Origin: a virus
Length of the DNA: 64,000 bases
IMG/VR virus record: IMGVR_UViG_3300032307_000646
Span: 1 to 64,000 of that record
Reading direction: 5' to 3' (one strand)
This document shows, piece after piece, positions 53,040 to 61,431 of this stretch (its first letter is position 1; each line of letters opens with the position of its first letter). The notes beneath the pieces were generated by a model that saw nothing but the letters and a program-made list of their open reading frames with translations, ran no database searches and had not been told where the DNA came from. The translations under genes and the position numbers were made by a program.

Positions 53040-53636
53040 TTATTTTATATCACTAGATTCTATTAGTGTGTAAGTGAAACCATTACCGTGTATTTTTGAA
53101 GCCTTTCTACAGATTGCCATAAATTCTTCAAAATCAGCGGCTTTCTTAAATACTTGACATCCTTCTGACCAGTTTTCAACATAAGTTGAATCAGCACCAG
53201 CTTTGTGAATGTTAATACCGAAAATACCTTCAGCGATTTTATTCTCGTCATACTCCATATCTTTGTCAGCATCACGATAAACTTTAACTGGTTTAGCTTG
53301 TTTAAGGGCTTCGTATTTACCTTGGTGTAATCCTAACGCGTGAGACCCTCTATATTGACCTTCAACCAATCTAGCAACGCCAGCTGCGTTATGATATTCC
53401 ATAACACCTTTTTTACCTGGATCTGTTGTAGCGGGCCAGATGTGGAATTTCTCCTCACCATTTTCTTTGTAAGAAACCGTAATATGGTCATCGAATACGT
53501 TTGTAACTTTTTGACCCGTACTTGAATTTCTAACACCTACAATGTTAACATCGTAACCTTTATTGTTCTCATCTTCAAACCACGCGTAACCTTTACTTTT
53601 AACCGCGGTTTCTATTTGCTCTCTTGTGTAACTCAT
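53040..53636 (-). CDS. Peptidoglycan-active, YkuD-like candidate
   Basis: A 198-aa protein with IHKAG at about 140 and SEGCQVFKKA at about 160, spaced like the His and SxGC active-site motifs of L,D-transpeptidase-type (YkuD) enzymes, and YRGSHALGLHQGK before them. Its place beside the endolysin supports a cell-wall role. The match is by motif only; an uncharacterised phage family with the same motif is the alternative. Confidence 0.55.
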   Translation of the reverse strand: MSYTREQIETAVKSKGYAWFEDENNKGYDVNIVGVRNSSTGQKVTNVFDDHITVSYKENGEEKFHIWPATTDPGKKGVMEYHNAAGVARLVEGQYRGSHALGLHQGKYEALKQAKPVKVYRDADKDMEYDENKIAEGIFGINIHKAGADSTYVENWSEGCQVFKKAADFEEFMAICRKASKIHGNGFTYTLIESSDIK

Positions 53637-53666
53637 TTTTTTTTGTTTTGATTTAAATTTTTATTA

Positions 53667-53906
53667 TTAATATCTTGGGGGGTAAACACCTTCCACGCAG
53701 ATCATGTAGTGCATTCCATCAGGTGCTTTATCTTTTAAATCTGGTATTTCAAATGTTGTAACACCATCACCGCCGTATGTAGTACCTAATATACTAAAAA
53801 GCGCCTCATTACCTCTGATTGGTAACTTTCTACCATCGCAAAACATAAATCCTCTAACTTCGTAATAGCCAGCGAATAGTTTTACCATACCTATAATTTC
53901 GTCCAT
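53667..53906 (-). CDS. Phage tail-collar domain protein
   Basis: A 79-aa protein that is a bare collar domain: FMFCDGRKLPIRGNEALFSI then LGTTYGGDGVTTFEIPDLKD. The family links short tail fibres or forms tail-tip structures. The usual N- and C-terminal extensions are absent. Confidence 0.85.
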   Translation of the reverse strand: MDEIIGMVKLFAGYYEVRGFMFCDGRKLPIRGNEALFSILGTTYGGDGVTTFEIPDLKDKAPDGMHYMICVEGVYPPRY

Positions 53907-53917
53907 AATTTTTTTAT

Positions 53918-54745
53918 TTATTTTAATAGATTATAATATTCTTTAAAATGTTTGATTCTATCTGCTAAACCGATTGTACCACCATTAACTCTTTTTGTAA
54001 CAGCTGTCACAGTTGCATCATCAGCACCTTTATCGCATATAGACCAAAGTTTATTTGAATCAAAGAAAAACGCCGCTGAAGCTAAGGGGTATTTAGTTGC
54101 AACTAAGTCTGGGTTTTCAACGATATTTTCTTCAACCATTTTATCAAATGATGTGTAATTAGCCTTACCAGTTAATTGGATGTAACCGCGGCCTCTAAAT
54201 TTAAAACCTTCTCCAGAAGCTTCGTCACCATTACCCATACGAGATGAATAAACACGGTTAGCGATTTTTTCTGGCTGGCGAGAATAAGACTCATTTAAAT
54301 TACCAGGGAAATATTTAGGGAAAATTTTCTTAAGACCATCAGCGCTGTAATTTAAATTCTCACTAACAGCTTTAAAACCACCAGATTCGTGACCACATTG
54401 TGCCAAGAAATGTGCTAGTCTTAATACGTTTGTAATGTTGAATTTAGCGGCTGTGTCGGGAATCTGAGCGATAACCGCATCAGGGATGTGACCTTTTAAT
54501 GCTTCTAGTTTAAAACTAGATGGCGGGATAGCTACTGGAGCAGCAGCAGGTGCAGCACCTTCGTTTAGACCCATCTTAGCCCAAGTCGCATCACCAACGA
54601 TACCGTCAGCTGTTAAACCATTAGCTGTTTGCCATTCTTTAACTAATTTTTCTGTACCTGGACCGAAAGAACCATCGGCGGTAGTACCCAATTTTGCTTG
54701 GAGTTTTTTTACGTCATCTCCTTTTGAACCTACTTTTAATAACAT
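53918..54745 (-). CDS. Endolysin: peptidoglycan-binding + GH19 lysozyme-like
   Basis: A 275-aa lysin. Residues 1-60 are a peptidoglycan-binding domain (VKKLQAKLGTTADGSFGPGT; GLTADGIVGDATW). After an Ala/Pro linker the GH19 chitinase/lysozyme domain runs from about 78 to 275, with FLAQCGHESGGF (Glu120), ENLNYS (Glu129) and FRGRGYIQLTGKANY. It cuts host peptidoglycan at lysis. No signal peptide, so it needs a holin. The linker happens to contain MGLNE (59-63). Confidence 0.9.
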   Translation of the reverse strand: MLLKVGSKGDDVKKLQAKLGTTADGSFGPGTEKLVKEWQTANGLTADGIVGDATWAKMGLNEGAAPAAAPVAIPPSSFKLEALKGHIPDAVIAQIPDTAAKFNITNVLRLAHFLAQCGHESGGFKAVSENLNYSADGLKKIFPKYFPGNLNESYSRQPEKIANRVYSSRMGNGDEASGEGFKFRGRGYIQLTGKANYTSFDKMVEENIVENPDLVATKYPLASAAFFFDSNKLWSICDKGADDATVTAVTKRVNGGTIGLADRIKHFKEYYNLLK

Positions 54746-54770
54746 GTTTTGCTTTTAATTTTTTGATTTA

Positions 54771-54926
54771 TTATTCTTTTTCTACAGTAAATAGTCTTAA
54801 AAAGTCTTTAAGTCCTAAATTTTTAATTTTAGCAAAATGTTTTGCCGCGTTTAATCTTGAGCTGTATAATGACGTTCTGCCAATAGCTTCTTTTGTTTTA
54901 TCGGATTTGCTATAAAAAATGATCAT
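54771..54926 (-). CDS. Hypothetical basic 51-aa protein
   Basis: Reads MIIFYSKSDKTKEAIGRTSL and ends DFLRLFTVEKE. Basic and helical (SSRLNAAKHFAKIKNLG). First gene of the leftward operon that includes the endolysin, 14 nt after a TATTTATT box. No family recognised. Confidence 0.6.
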   Translation of the reverse strand: MIIFYSKSDKTKEAIGRTSLYSSRLNAAKHFAKIKNLGLKDFLRLFTVEKE

Positions 54927-54940
54927 AACTTGGTTTTAAT

Positions 54941-54948
54941 AATAAATA
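54941..54948 (-). promoter_or_regulatory. Late-type TATTTATT box
   Basis: Minus-strand TATTTATT, 14 nt before the ATG at 54926; probably drives the lysis operon. Confidence 0.5.
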
Positions 54949-54983
54949 TTATGATTATAGGATAATTTTTGTGAATATCAAGA

Positions 54984-54991
54984 TATTTATC
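54984..54991 (+). promoter_or_regulatory. Late-type TATTTATC box
   Basis: GATATTTATC, 12 nt before the ATG at 55004. Confidence 0.45.
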
Positions 54992-55003
54992 TAAAAACAT
55001 ATT

Positions 55004-55639
55004 ATGAGCATGAAAGAAGATTTTACACCAGAAGTTAACGATGTCATCGTAGGAAAAATTGGTGAGCTTAAAAAAATACAAGCCCAGTTAGATGAAGCGT
55101 TAAAACTCTATAAGGAGTCAATAGCTGATCTAGAAGCGGCTAAAGCTAGTTTAGTACCAGAAGTGATGGAAGCTTTTAAAGGCCAAAAAGATGGTGCTGA
55201 GAAATTAAAGTTTGAATTGGATAACATGGTTGTTGAAATCGTTCAGGAATCTGAGAGATTAACAACATCTTATAAAGACGCTTTTGATACAGCTTTAACT
55301 AAAGTGAACGAGAACACTAAGAAAGTTTTACAACAAATTTTAGAGAGTTCTAAAGTTGCTTCTAAAGTTAAAGGTCAATTAAAAATCGATAGCACAAAAG
55401 TTTACGAAGGCGCTATGATGGATTGGCTTGGTTCTGTAAAGGATTGGTTAACCACAGCTTTCAATAAAGTTAATGTCTTCTCAAGTAGAGCCGAAGAAGG
55501 TCTAGATGAAATCAGCGCCATGATTAAAAATTATGACGAAGAGCAAGAAAATATGTACGCTAGTAAAAACATGGATGATGTTGAGTCTGGGGCTATTTAC
55601 GAATCTATTGATAGAATGAAAAAAATAATAAATTTTTAA
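55004..55639 (+). CDS. Coiled-coil protein with C-terminal shared peptide
   Basis: A 211-aa protein, mostly coiled coil in the first 130 residues (GKIGELKKIQAQLDEALKLY). It ends YESIDRMKKIINF, like the end of the Nudix fusion protein (NETIQRMKSIIGL). The tag suggests a common virion or assembly destination. No family recognised. Confidence 0.65.
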   Translation: MSMKEDFTPEVNDVIVGKIGELKKIQAQLDEALKLYKESIADLEAAKASLVPEVMEAFKGQKDGAEKLKFELDNMVVEIVQESERLTTSYKDAFDTALTKVNENTKKVLQQILESSKVASKVKGQLKIDSTKVYEGAMMDWLGSVKDWLTTAFNKVNVFSSRAEEGLDEISAMIKNYDEEQENMYASKNMDDVESGAIYESIDRMKKIINF

Positions 55640-55651
55640 TAATTAATTACA

Positions 55652-55804
55652 ATGGCGGCACCAAAAAAAGGTAGTTCATCTAACGTTAAGGTTTTTAAAA
55701 GTAACCCTAAGAAAAGTAGAAAGGGTATACACAAAAAATCTAAAGCTAGTAAACACAAAGGAAGTAAAAACTACAAGAAGGCTTACAGAGGCCAAGGTAG
55801 GTAA
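55652..55804 (+). CDS. Highly basic 50-aa protein
   Basis: Reads MAAPKKGSSSNVKVFKSNPK, then Lys/Ser-rich sequence ending KNYKKAYRGQGR. About 40 percent Lys/Arg/His. The KNYKKxYRGQG ending recurs in tiny phage proteins as far as I recognise it. DNA condensation or capsid interior binding is possible. It follows the coiled-coil gene by 12 nt. Confidence 0.7.
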   Translation: MAAPKKGSSSNVKVFKSNPKKSRKGIHKKSKASKHKGSKNYKKAYRGQGR

Positions 55805-55939
55805 GATAACCGTAGAGGGTAGGTAAAGAAGTAACTTTAGAAGTAATTTTAACCTGGTAGGGATCTAACTATGAATAAATCGTGGATTTTCCCAAACCAA
55901 TACGTATAGAAGCGTAAAGTCGTCATTCAATAACCTCTA
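55805..55939. other. Spacer of unknown function
   Basis: About 135 bases of mixed sequence with short purine-rich stretches (AGAGGGTAGGTAAAGAAGTAA). No ORF or clear hairpin; a 3' UTR or small RNA is possible. Confidence 0.3.
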
Positions 55940-55971
55940 TAAAAAAACCACCCAATGGGTGGTTTTTCTTT
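55940..55971. terminator. Bidirectional terminator
   Basis: AAAAACCACCC, loop AAT, GGGTGGTTTTT between converging genes. Confidence 0.85.
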
Positions 55972-57372
55972 TTATATCTCGTCAAATATCATAAAATACA
56001 ATTCTTCTTTTGGGCGAGTAACGGCCACGTAGTGTATATTACGGCCTTCTTCATCAACGTCACCATCATCTGTGATAAAAGAGTACTCGGAAAGATCATG
56101 CGTCATACTACCGTATTTAATTAACATCTCTGGGTCAGATGAATTAACAACAACACATCTTGGGAACTCCCTACCCTTACTTTTATGTATTGATGTGATG
56201 AACACATCGGATCCAGAATTTTCCTCGATAAAATCGATAAAATCTTGGTTGTTGATGAAGTATGGTAAAACCTCGTTTAACTTTTTCTTGAGCGCATCGG
56301 TTATGTTAGATTTCTTAACATTCTCCAAATCGGTTTTGGTTATGTAGTTAAAATACCTCATAGGTATTTTTTTCTTCAACGCCTGTCTTTCAAGTTCCTT
56401 GATAACGTTATTTGTTCTAACTAAAACGGTAAGCGGTTTACCGTCAACCATCATTTCAAATAAACGTTTCTTTGAGATATATTTCTCATCGACAAAACCA
56501 TCATGTTCCGATTCTGGGATAGCCCTTAGTGAGCTAAATTTATTGGCATTTTCAACGATATTTCTATGCGACCTGAAATTTTTTGTTAGTGTCAACTCAA
56601 CAACCGTTTTCTTTTGTTTAAGTAATGACTCAATTTTTTCACAGTTAGCCCCAGAAAATCCGTATATGGATTGGTTTTTATCACCAATTAAGTAGTATTG
56701 TTTAGCGTTAATCGATGATAATATCTTCATTTGAAGTGTTGAAGTATCTTGATATTCATCAATAAAAATGTAGTCATACATACCGTTAAAAAAATCACGG
56801 TGTTTGGGATCCTTTGATAATTTCTCAGTGTCAATTAACATATCGGAGAAATCTCTACTATTAGTTTCTTTTAAGAAAGCAACATAGTGATCGTAGTAAT
56901 TTGGTTTGGGTGCTTTAACACCATCATAGAATTGTAATTTGTATGCTGAAAAAGATGAGGAAATACTCGCCCCTTCTTCGTAGAACTTTTCAATGGTTTT
57001 ATAGTAATCCTCTCTAATCTTCCTCGGATCTTTAAAAGAAGGTTTTTTCTTATCGCGATACCAGTTAATAAAATCGTAGAAGGTTACAATTGGTTTGAAC
57101 TTACCCAACTTACCCAAAACGCTACTTGTAAAACTATGTATTGTTGTTATCTTCACCTCACTATCAATACGGTTACGTAATTCGTTAACCGCATCATTAG
57201 TGAATGAGAAAAATATTATTTTACTTGGGTCGACACCGATTTCAAGTAAATGATTCAACCTACCCACTGTGGAGTGTGTTTTACCGCTACCAGCTGTCGC
57301 TGACAATATTATGGACTCTGGTCCACTAAACTCAATAAAATCAAGTTGTTCCTTAGTATATCCTTTTTTCAT
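55972..57372 (-). CDS. UvrD/PcrA-like SF1 helicase
   Basis: A 466-aa SF1A helicase. Q-motif YTKEQLDFI at 5-13, Walker A SATAGSGKT at 24-32, IFFSFTNDAVNELRNRI (Ia), IFIDEYQDTS (Walker B), LIGDKNQSIYGFSGA (III), NFRSHRNI (IV), ITSIHKSKGREF (V) and YVAVTRPKEELY (VI). All motifs are present, but it is shorter than host UvrD (about 720 aa), with reduced 1B/2B domains, as in phage Dda-type enzymes. Role: DNA unwinding in replication or recombination. Host-type promoter, so probably early. Confidence 0.9.
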   Translation of the reverse strand: MKKGYTKEQLDFIEFSGPESIILSATAGSGKTHSTVGRLNHLLEIGVDPSKIIFFSFTNDAVNELRNRIDSEVKITTIHSFTSSVLGKLGKFKPIVTFYDFINWYRDKKKPSFKDPRKIREDYYKTIEKFYEEGASISSSFSAYKLQFYDGVKAPKPNYYDHYVAFLKETNSRDFSDMLIDTEKLSKDPKHRDFFNGMYDYIFIDEYQDTSTLQMKILSSINAKQYYLIGDKNQSIYGFSGANCEKIESLLKQKKTVVELTLTKNFRSHRNIVENANKFSSLRAIPESEHDGFVDEKYISKKRLFEMMVDGKPLTVLVRTNNVIKELERQALKKKIPMRYFNYITKTDLENVKKSNITDALKKKLNEVLPYFINNQDFIDFIEENSGSDVFITSIHKSKGREFPRCVVVNSSDPEMLIKYGSMTHDLSEYSFITDDGDVDEEGRNIHYVAVTRPKEELYFMIFDEI

Positions 57373-57376
57373 ACCA

Positions 57377-57408
57377 CAAAACTAATAAATTATTTGTTCG
57401 TAAACAAA
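57377..57408 (-). promoter_or_regulatory. Host-type promoter for the helicase
   Basis: Minus-strand TTTG at 57408 and -7 TAGTTTTG ending at 57377. Confidence 0.75.
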
Positions 57409-57424
57409 TTTTTTTCTAATTTTG
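57393..57424 (+). promoter_or_regulatory. Host-type promoter, overlapping the divergent one
   Basis: TTTG at 57393 and -7 TAATTTTG at 57417-57424; the two promoters overlap face to face across TTCGTAAACAAA. Confidence 0.75.
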
Positions 57425-57430
57425 TGACAT

Positions 57431-57985
57431 ATGGGTATTCTAACATTTAAAGATGCTTTTGATAAGCACAGAAAAAAATTCAGTGTTATTCGACTGAATG
57501 ATAAAGAGATTCACAACTGTGTTCATTACATCAGGTCTGTTGTAAAACAACAATGTAACACCGCAAAATTAACACAAAATAATCAGAAATATAAGGATAT
57601 GTTTCTGGAGATATGCGCGATAACCGCCATATCGAATAGAGTTGATTACCCTTTTATTGATTACAAAAACACAAAAACACCCCCTATAGATCAATTTAGA
57701 AGTGTTGTTGGTAAGTGGTTTGACATCATTATTTTCAACTATAACGAGTTCCCGATCTTTTACCACCCAATGCATAAAAAAGCGATATTCGTTTGTAAAT
57801 TAAGTGATACCGAGTTTGTTATATGCGGATTCGGTACGAGATACGTGATAAACAGCTTCCATTCAAAATCTTTAATTCAGAATCATGTTATAAGGGAGCA
57901 ATCAACTATGAGCGCCTTCTATGGCTTTGAACATCTTAGAGGTATACCAAATAATATTTACGATTTTAAGAACTTAACCCAATAA
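57431..57985 (+). CDS. Hypothetical 184-aa protein
   Basis: Soluble protein (MGILTFKDAFDKHRKKFSVI...). The C-terminal half is aromatic and beta-like (PIFYHPMHKKAIFVCKLSD; CGFGTRYVINSFHSK). No family recognised. Divergent from the helicase and sharing its promoter region. Confidence 0.7.
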   Translation: MGILTFKDAFDKHRKKFSVIRLNDKEIHNCVHYIRSVVKQQCNTAKLTQNNQKYKDMFLEICAITAISNRVDYPFIDYKNTKTPPIDQFRSVVGKWFDIIIFNYNEFPIFYHPMHKKAIFVCKLSDTEFVICGFGTRYVINSFHSKSLIQNHVIREQSTMSAFYGFEHLRGIPNNIYDFKNLTQ

Positions 57986-57990
57986 TTCGA

Positions 57991-57998
57991 TATTTATA
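57991..57998 (+). promoter_or_regulatory. Late-type TATTTATA box
   Basis: CGATATTTATAATA, 13 nt before the ATG at 58012. Confidence 0.5.
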
Positions 57999-58011
57999 AT
58001 AAAACAAAATT

Positions 58012-58707
58012 ATGGGTAAGAAAGTTTATAAAATGACTGAAGATCAAGTTGCTTCTGTTTTGAACAGAAAGAAAGAGGGTGTTATCGCTGATATGCCAGC
58101 ACCAGGTTTAAAACTAAGTAATGAGGGGTCAGATAAGAAAACAAAATATAAAATCACTGAGGACCAACTAAAAAGAATCTTTAATGAGTTAGGTAAAAAA
58201 GCTGTTGATGAGATGGATAACTACAACTATCCAATGGGTTCCGATACACCTGACGCGCCATGGAATCAAAATGATGATAATATTAAACAAGGTGAATCTG
58301 TTGGTGGTGACTACGTTGGTGTTTTTACCGCTCAAGGTGAATTCTTATTGAAGAATAAACAAACTAATGAGTTGCTTTATAGTTTAACTGATGTCTGGTA
58401 TGATATATATGCTGAATTAGAAGACTATTTAGATGTTCCACAAGAAGAAGAAGAGGACGAGGATGGTAGATATATGACAGCGGCTAGCGACTGGAAAGAT
58501 CATATCACAAATGATGAGTTATTAGAAGCTTTGGCTAGTTACATTAATGACAAGGCTAAAAGAAATCAGGATTTAAAAATCACCGATACTATCGAGTCAT
58601 GGGATAATGCTGAACATGAGTTTTTATTAGTTAAGCCAGAAACTATCGAAGCGATAGGGTCAAAACCAGTTGTTGAAAAAGCAAAAGCTCTGCTTGGTTT
58701 AAATTAA
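58012..58707 (+). CDS. Virion-region protein with repeated TEDQ motif
   Basis: A 231-aa acidic protein with the same short motif twice near the N-terminus: YKMTEDQVASVLNRKKEG and YKITEDQLKRIFNELG. ITExQLxxIxxE motifs are common at the ends of marine-phage virion proteins and may be processing or targeting peptides. The rest is acidic with no recognised domain. Its stop overlaps the stop of the convergent ParB-like gene. Confidence 0.65.
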   Translation: MGKKVYKMTEDQVASVLNRKKEGVIADMPAPGLKLSNEGSDKKTKYKITEDQLKRIFNELGKKAVDEMDNYNYPMGSDTPDAPWNQNDDNIKQGESVGGDYVGVFTAQGEFLLKNKQTNELLYSLTDVWYDIYAELEDYLDVPQEEEEDEDGRYMTAASDWKDHITNDELLEALASYINDKAKRNQDLKITDTIESWDNAEHEFLLVKPETIEAIGSKPVVEKAKALLGLN

Positions 58708-59048
58708 AATATTTCTTTATATTCATGGGGTACCTCAACATAGATATGGGTGTACCCCATTTTTTTTGCGGCAATTATTCTATGTCTACCATCAATAACA
58801 CCTATTTTATTACCTTCAAGACCCAACAAGACTGGTTCAAAATAACTCTTTCTATGTAGATTTCTTTTAATAAAGCTAACAGCATCTTTAATTCTTTTAA
58901 CACTGACATCGTTTTTAGTGTCAGGGTTAACGAAATACTCTGGCGAATCTTTTTTTAAACGAGTTATCAATGAATCAACCCCAACTAACACTAATTGGTT
59001 ATTATCCGAATCAACTAAAACGTATTGGTCCTCTTGTAAGTATTTCAT
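58704..59048 (-). CDS. ParB-like domain protein, short
   Basis: A 114-aa protein with GNKIGVIDGRHRIIAAKKMG near the C-terminus, a ParB-type catalytic loop, preceded by VKRIKDAVSFIKRN. About the size of an isolated ParB N-domain. The frame extends to 59399, but MKYLQEDQYVLVD at 59048 gives a normal start and avoids the opposite gene. Role unknown. Confidence 0.7.
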   Translation of the reverse strand: MKYLQEDQYVLVDSDNNQLVLVGVDSLITRLKKDSPEYFVNPDTKNDVSVKRIKDAVSFIKRNLHRKSYFEPVLLGLEGNKIGVIDGRHRIIAAKKMGYTHIYVEVPHEYKEIF

Positions 59049-59104
59049 AGGGCAAATATATAAAATTAGTTTACTAAAACCAAAATTTTTACTAGATTTA
59101 ATGA

Positions 59105-59112
59105 TATTTATT
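59105..59112 (+). promoter_or_regulatory. Late-type TATTTATT box
   Basis: GATATTTATTA, 15 nt before the ATG at 59128. Confidence 0.45.
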
Positions 59113-59127
59113 ATTAAAAGAAATGTT

Positions 59128-60180
59128 ATGATTGTTACTAAAAAAGATATTATGGAAACCATGGGAGAAAAAAGTTTTTCCGAGGATAGTTCAGGGACAA
59201 GTGGTGTTGATAGTACTTCTGGTTCGTCATTACCAAGACGTTTAATTAACAAGGGTTTTGACTGGCTTAACAGTAAAATCAAAAAAGTTGGGGATGCTAT
59301 TGCGTCAAGAAACGAAAACTTAACCATTGAGGTTATTGATGAATTGTTTAGTATACATGAGGAATGTGAGAACCCTAGTTTTTTTATATCAAAAGACATA
59401 AAAAATTTTGGTGAGCCTATGATGGAAAAATCTGGTGATTGTTACCAGGTCGCCGTAAACCCAAAATATAAAGACTTATCTTTTGTTTTTGAAACTATTA
59501 AAGAGATGTATGATAACAACGAATTCTCTGGTATGTTATCAGAATCAGAAGTTGTTTGCGAAGAATGTTTAGAAATAAACGTTGAGAAAAAATTACTAGA
59601 GAACATGGATGTTTGGATGAGTAAATACCAGATATCTGAAGATGTTATGCACCATTTAAATAACAGTGTTCCTTTGTTAGAGAATATTTACAGACCAGGT
59701 AGTCCAAAACACGCCATGGTAATTAAAGAAACCAGAGAGTTGTGGGAAAAGGGTGCTTTAAATGTTTCTGAGTTAAGTAAAAAATTATTCGAGAATACTG
59801 ATTTGGGTAAATTTGATTTGTATGAAGGTGCAATGGTACCATTAGATTTACCATTTACAGTGGATATGACAGAGGAAGAGATTCTTGCTGAGGCAAAGTA
59901 CCAAGGTAAGGAAGTTGAGCTCGGAAAACCCAAAAGAGGGGGTTCTAAAAAATTCTACGTTTATGTAAGAAAACCAGGTGGTGGTGTTAAAAAGGTCTCA
60001 TTTGGTGACACAACTGGTTTATCTGTTAAATTAAACAACCCAGAAGCCCGTAAATCATTTGCTAAAAGACACGATTGTGCAAATAAAAAAGATAGAACTA
60101 AAGCGTCTTACTGGTCATGTAGATTACCTAGATACGCTAGTTTGCTTGGTTTAAAATCTAAGTTTGGTGGGTACTGGTAA
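59128..60180 (+). CDS. Virion-region protein with conserved basic Cys module
   Basis: A 350-aa protein. N-terminus TKKDIMETMGEKSF is a diverged form of the shared peptide. Middle is acidic and helical. The C-terminal 90 residues hold a module common in phage proteins: GKPKRGGSKKFYVYVRKPGG, VSFGDTTG, ARKSFAKRHDCANK, ASYWSCRLPRYAS. Its function is unknown; it is often linked to head-maturation genes. Overlaps the next gene. Confidence 0.7.
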   Translation: MIVTKKDIMETMGEKSFSEDSSGTSGVDSTSGSSLPRRLINKGFDWLNSKIKKVGDAIASRNENLTIEVIDELFSIHEECENPSFFISKDIKNFGEPMMEKSGDCYQVAVNPKYKDLSFVFETIKEMYDNNEFSGMLSESEVVCEECLEINVEKKLLENMDVWMSKYQISEDVMHHLNNSVPLLENIYRPGSPKHAMVIKETRELWEKGALNVSELSKKLFENTDLGKFDLYEGAMVPLDLPFTVDMTEEEILAEAKYQGKEVELGKPKRGGSKKFYVYVRKPGGGVKKVSFGDTTGLSVKLNNPEARKSFAKRHDCANKKDRTKASYWSCRLPRYASLLGLKSKFGGYW

Positions 60181-60442
60181 ACCATATTCGGATATCGCGA
60201 TATACGATAATTGTGTTATAAGAGAGTTTGGTGAGGATATCGATCCGATTGAACTTATGTGGCATAGGGATAATGAGGATAGAGTTGTAGAGGTTTTAAA
60301 CCAAACTGATTGGCTTTTTCAGTATGATAATGAGTTACCTATCCCGTTAAAAGAAAATGTCTCACTAAAAATAGCGAGACATGACTGGCATAGGGTTATA
60401 AAAGGTACTGGTAACCTAAGGTTAAAGATAACTAAAAGTTAA
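60167..60442 (+). CDS. Conserved phage protein, 91 aa
   Basis: Contains YDNCVIREFGEDIDPIELMW, HRDNEDRVVEVLNQTDWLFQ and HDWHRVIKGTG. I recognise this as a small phage family, cupin-like in its strand pattern, of unknown function. GTG start at 60167 (TTG at 60164 also possible), overlapping the upstream gene by 14 nt. Confidence 0.75.
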   Translation: MGTGKPYSDIAIYDNCVIREFGEDIDPIELMWHRDNEDRVVEVLNQTDWLFQYDNELPIPLKENVSLKIARHDWHRVIKGTGNLRLKITKS

Positions 60443-60821
60443 TTCTACAAGTACCGTAAACATTTTTAGAACCATCTTCTTCACCTAAATCATCTAACCA
60501 CTGAAGACTAGAGTTTGGCCCACCATAAAATATAAAGTTTGAGTTATCGTCCATAAATTTTTCCTCACCGCCTTCTGGTACGATTATCTCAACACCCTGT
60601 AATTGTATGGGTTGATCTTTCCTTTCGTAATTTATTACACCACCGTAACTAAAAACGTATAAGGGTTTATACTTAGCAAACCTTCTAAATAACTCAATAT
60701 TGATTTTCCTATCACACTTTATGTCCCTGCTAAAGGTGTAGCATAACATTTCAGCTGTAGCCCTATCAACTTTAAAATTGTGTACTGATAATATCTCAGC
60801 TACGGGATTTTCGTAAATCAT
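60432..60821 (-). CDS. Hypothetical 129-aa protein
   Basis: Mixed alpha/beta protein (MIYENPVAEILSVHNFKVDR...) ending GTCRINF; contains LYVFSYGGVINYERKDQP. No family recognised. Overlaps the dNMP kinase gene by 26 nt and converges on the + gene by 11 nt. Confidence 0.65.
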   Translation of the reverse strand: MIYENPVAEILSVHNFKVDRATAEMLCYTFSRDIKCDRKINIELFRRFAKYKPLYVFSYGGVINYERKDQPIQLQGVEIIVPEGGEEKFMDDNSNFIFYGGPNSSLQWLDDLGEEDGSKNVYGTCRINF

Positions 60822-61365
60822 TCACCAAATTATCTATCTTATCGTACAGATCATGTAAAGTACGATCGTTTATTATTTCGGTTGTAATACCAACAATAGA
60901 ATCCATTTCTTTTTCAGATGCGTGCTCATCACCAGTACTTAGATTTGGTCTTTGCACTGACAATATTGTGCCACCCATCTTTAATATCGCATCAACTTCA
61001 TGTTGAAATCTAACATCGCAAATAACGACATCCAGATCTTTATTTTGGTTATACCATTGTTCAAAACGTTTAACCCAAAAACTTCTTCCAAATACTTGTA
61101 ATTCTGGTATGTATTTTGGCATATCATATTGGAAAACTTCAGTACCCATTATCTGTAGTACTAATCTTGGGGTTATCCCCCAGGTTGGGTCAATTTCATC
61201 TTTAGCGTCACCAAAAACTTGGTCTTCAGTGAAACCAAATAATTCCATGGCCCCACGTTTAATTGGGTTGGCGAAACTATATTTTACAAAATTTTTGTTA
61301 GCGACAAGGTAATCACCTGTGGTGTCTTTACCCGAACGTTTTTTTCCTAGAACTCCTATTATCAT
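60796..61365 (-). CDS. Deoxynucleoside monophosphate kinase
   Basis: A 189-aa P-loop kinase similar to T4 gene 1 product: Walker A GKKRSGKDT at 7-15, RLVLQIMGTEVFQ, VICDVRFQHEVDAI (Walker B and substrate region) and a C-terminal helix. It phosphorylates dNMPs to dNDPs for phage DNA synthesis. Host-type promoter upstream, so probably early. Confidence 0.85.
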   Translation of the reverse strand: MIIGVLGKKRSGKDTTGDYLVANKNFVKYSFANPIKRGAMELFGFTEDQVFGDAKDEIDPTWGITPRLVLQIMGTEVFQYDMPKYIPELQVFGRSFWVKRFEQWYNQNKDLDVVICDVRFQHEVDAILKMGGTILSVQRPNLSTGDEHASEKEMDSIVGITTEIINDRTLHDLYDKIDNLVNDLRKSRS

Positions 61366-61380
61366 ATTAACTTATTTGTA

Positions 61381-61412
61381 CAAATATAATAAAAACGTTT
61401 TAAAAAAACAAA
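61381..61412 (-). promoter_or_regulatory. Host-type promoter for dNMP kinase
   Basis: Minus-strand TTTG at 61412 and -7 TATATTTG ending at 61381; -33 region overlaps the terminator T-run. Confidence 0.75.
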
Positions 61413-61430
61413 TCCCCTTTCGGGGATTTT
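61409..61430 (-). terminator. Terminator
   Basis: AATCCCC, loop GAAA, GGGGATT on the minus strand with T-rich tail; follows the gene ending at 61432. Confidence 0.75.
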
Positions 61431-61431
61431 A

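Noticed and set aside
53959-54745. MGLNE in the endolysin linker as another copy of the shared peptide
   Set aside because: Only five residues match and the surrounding sequence is a normal peptidoglycan-binding domain end; likely chance.
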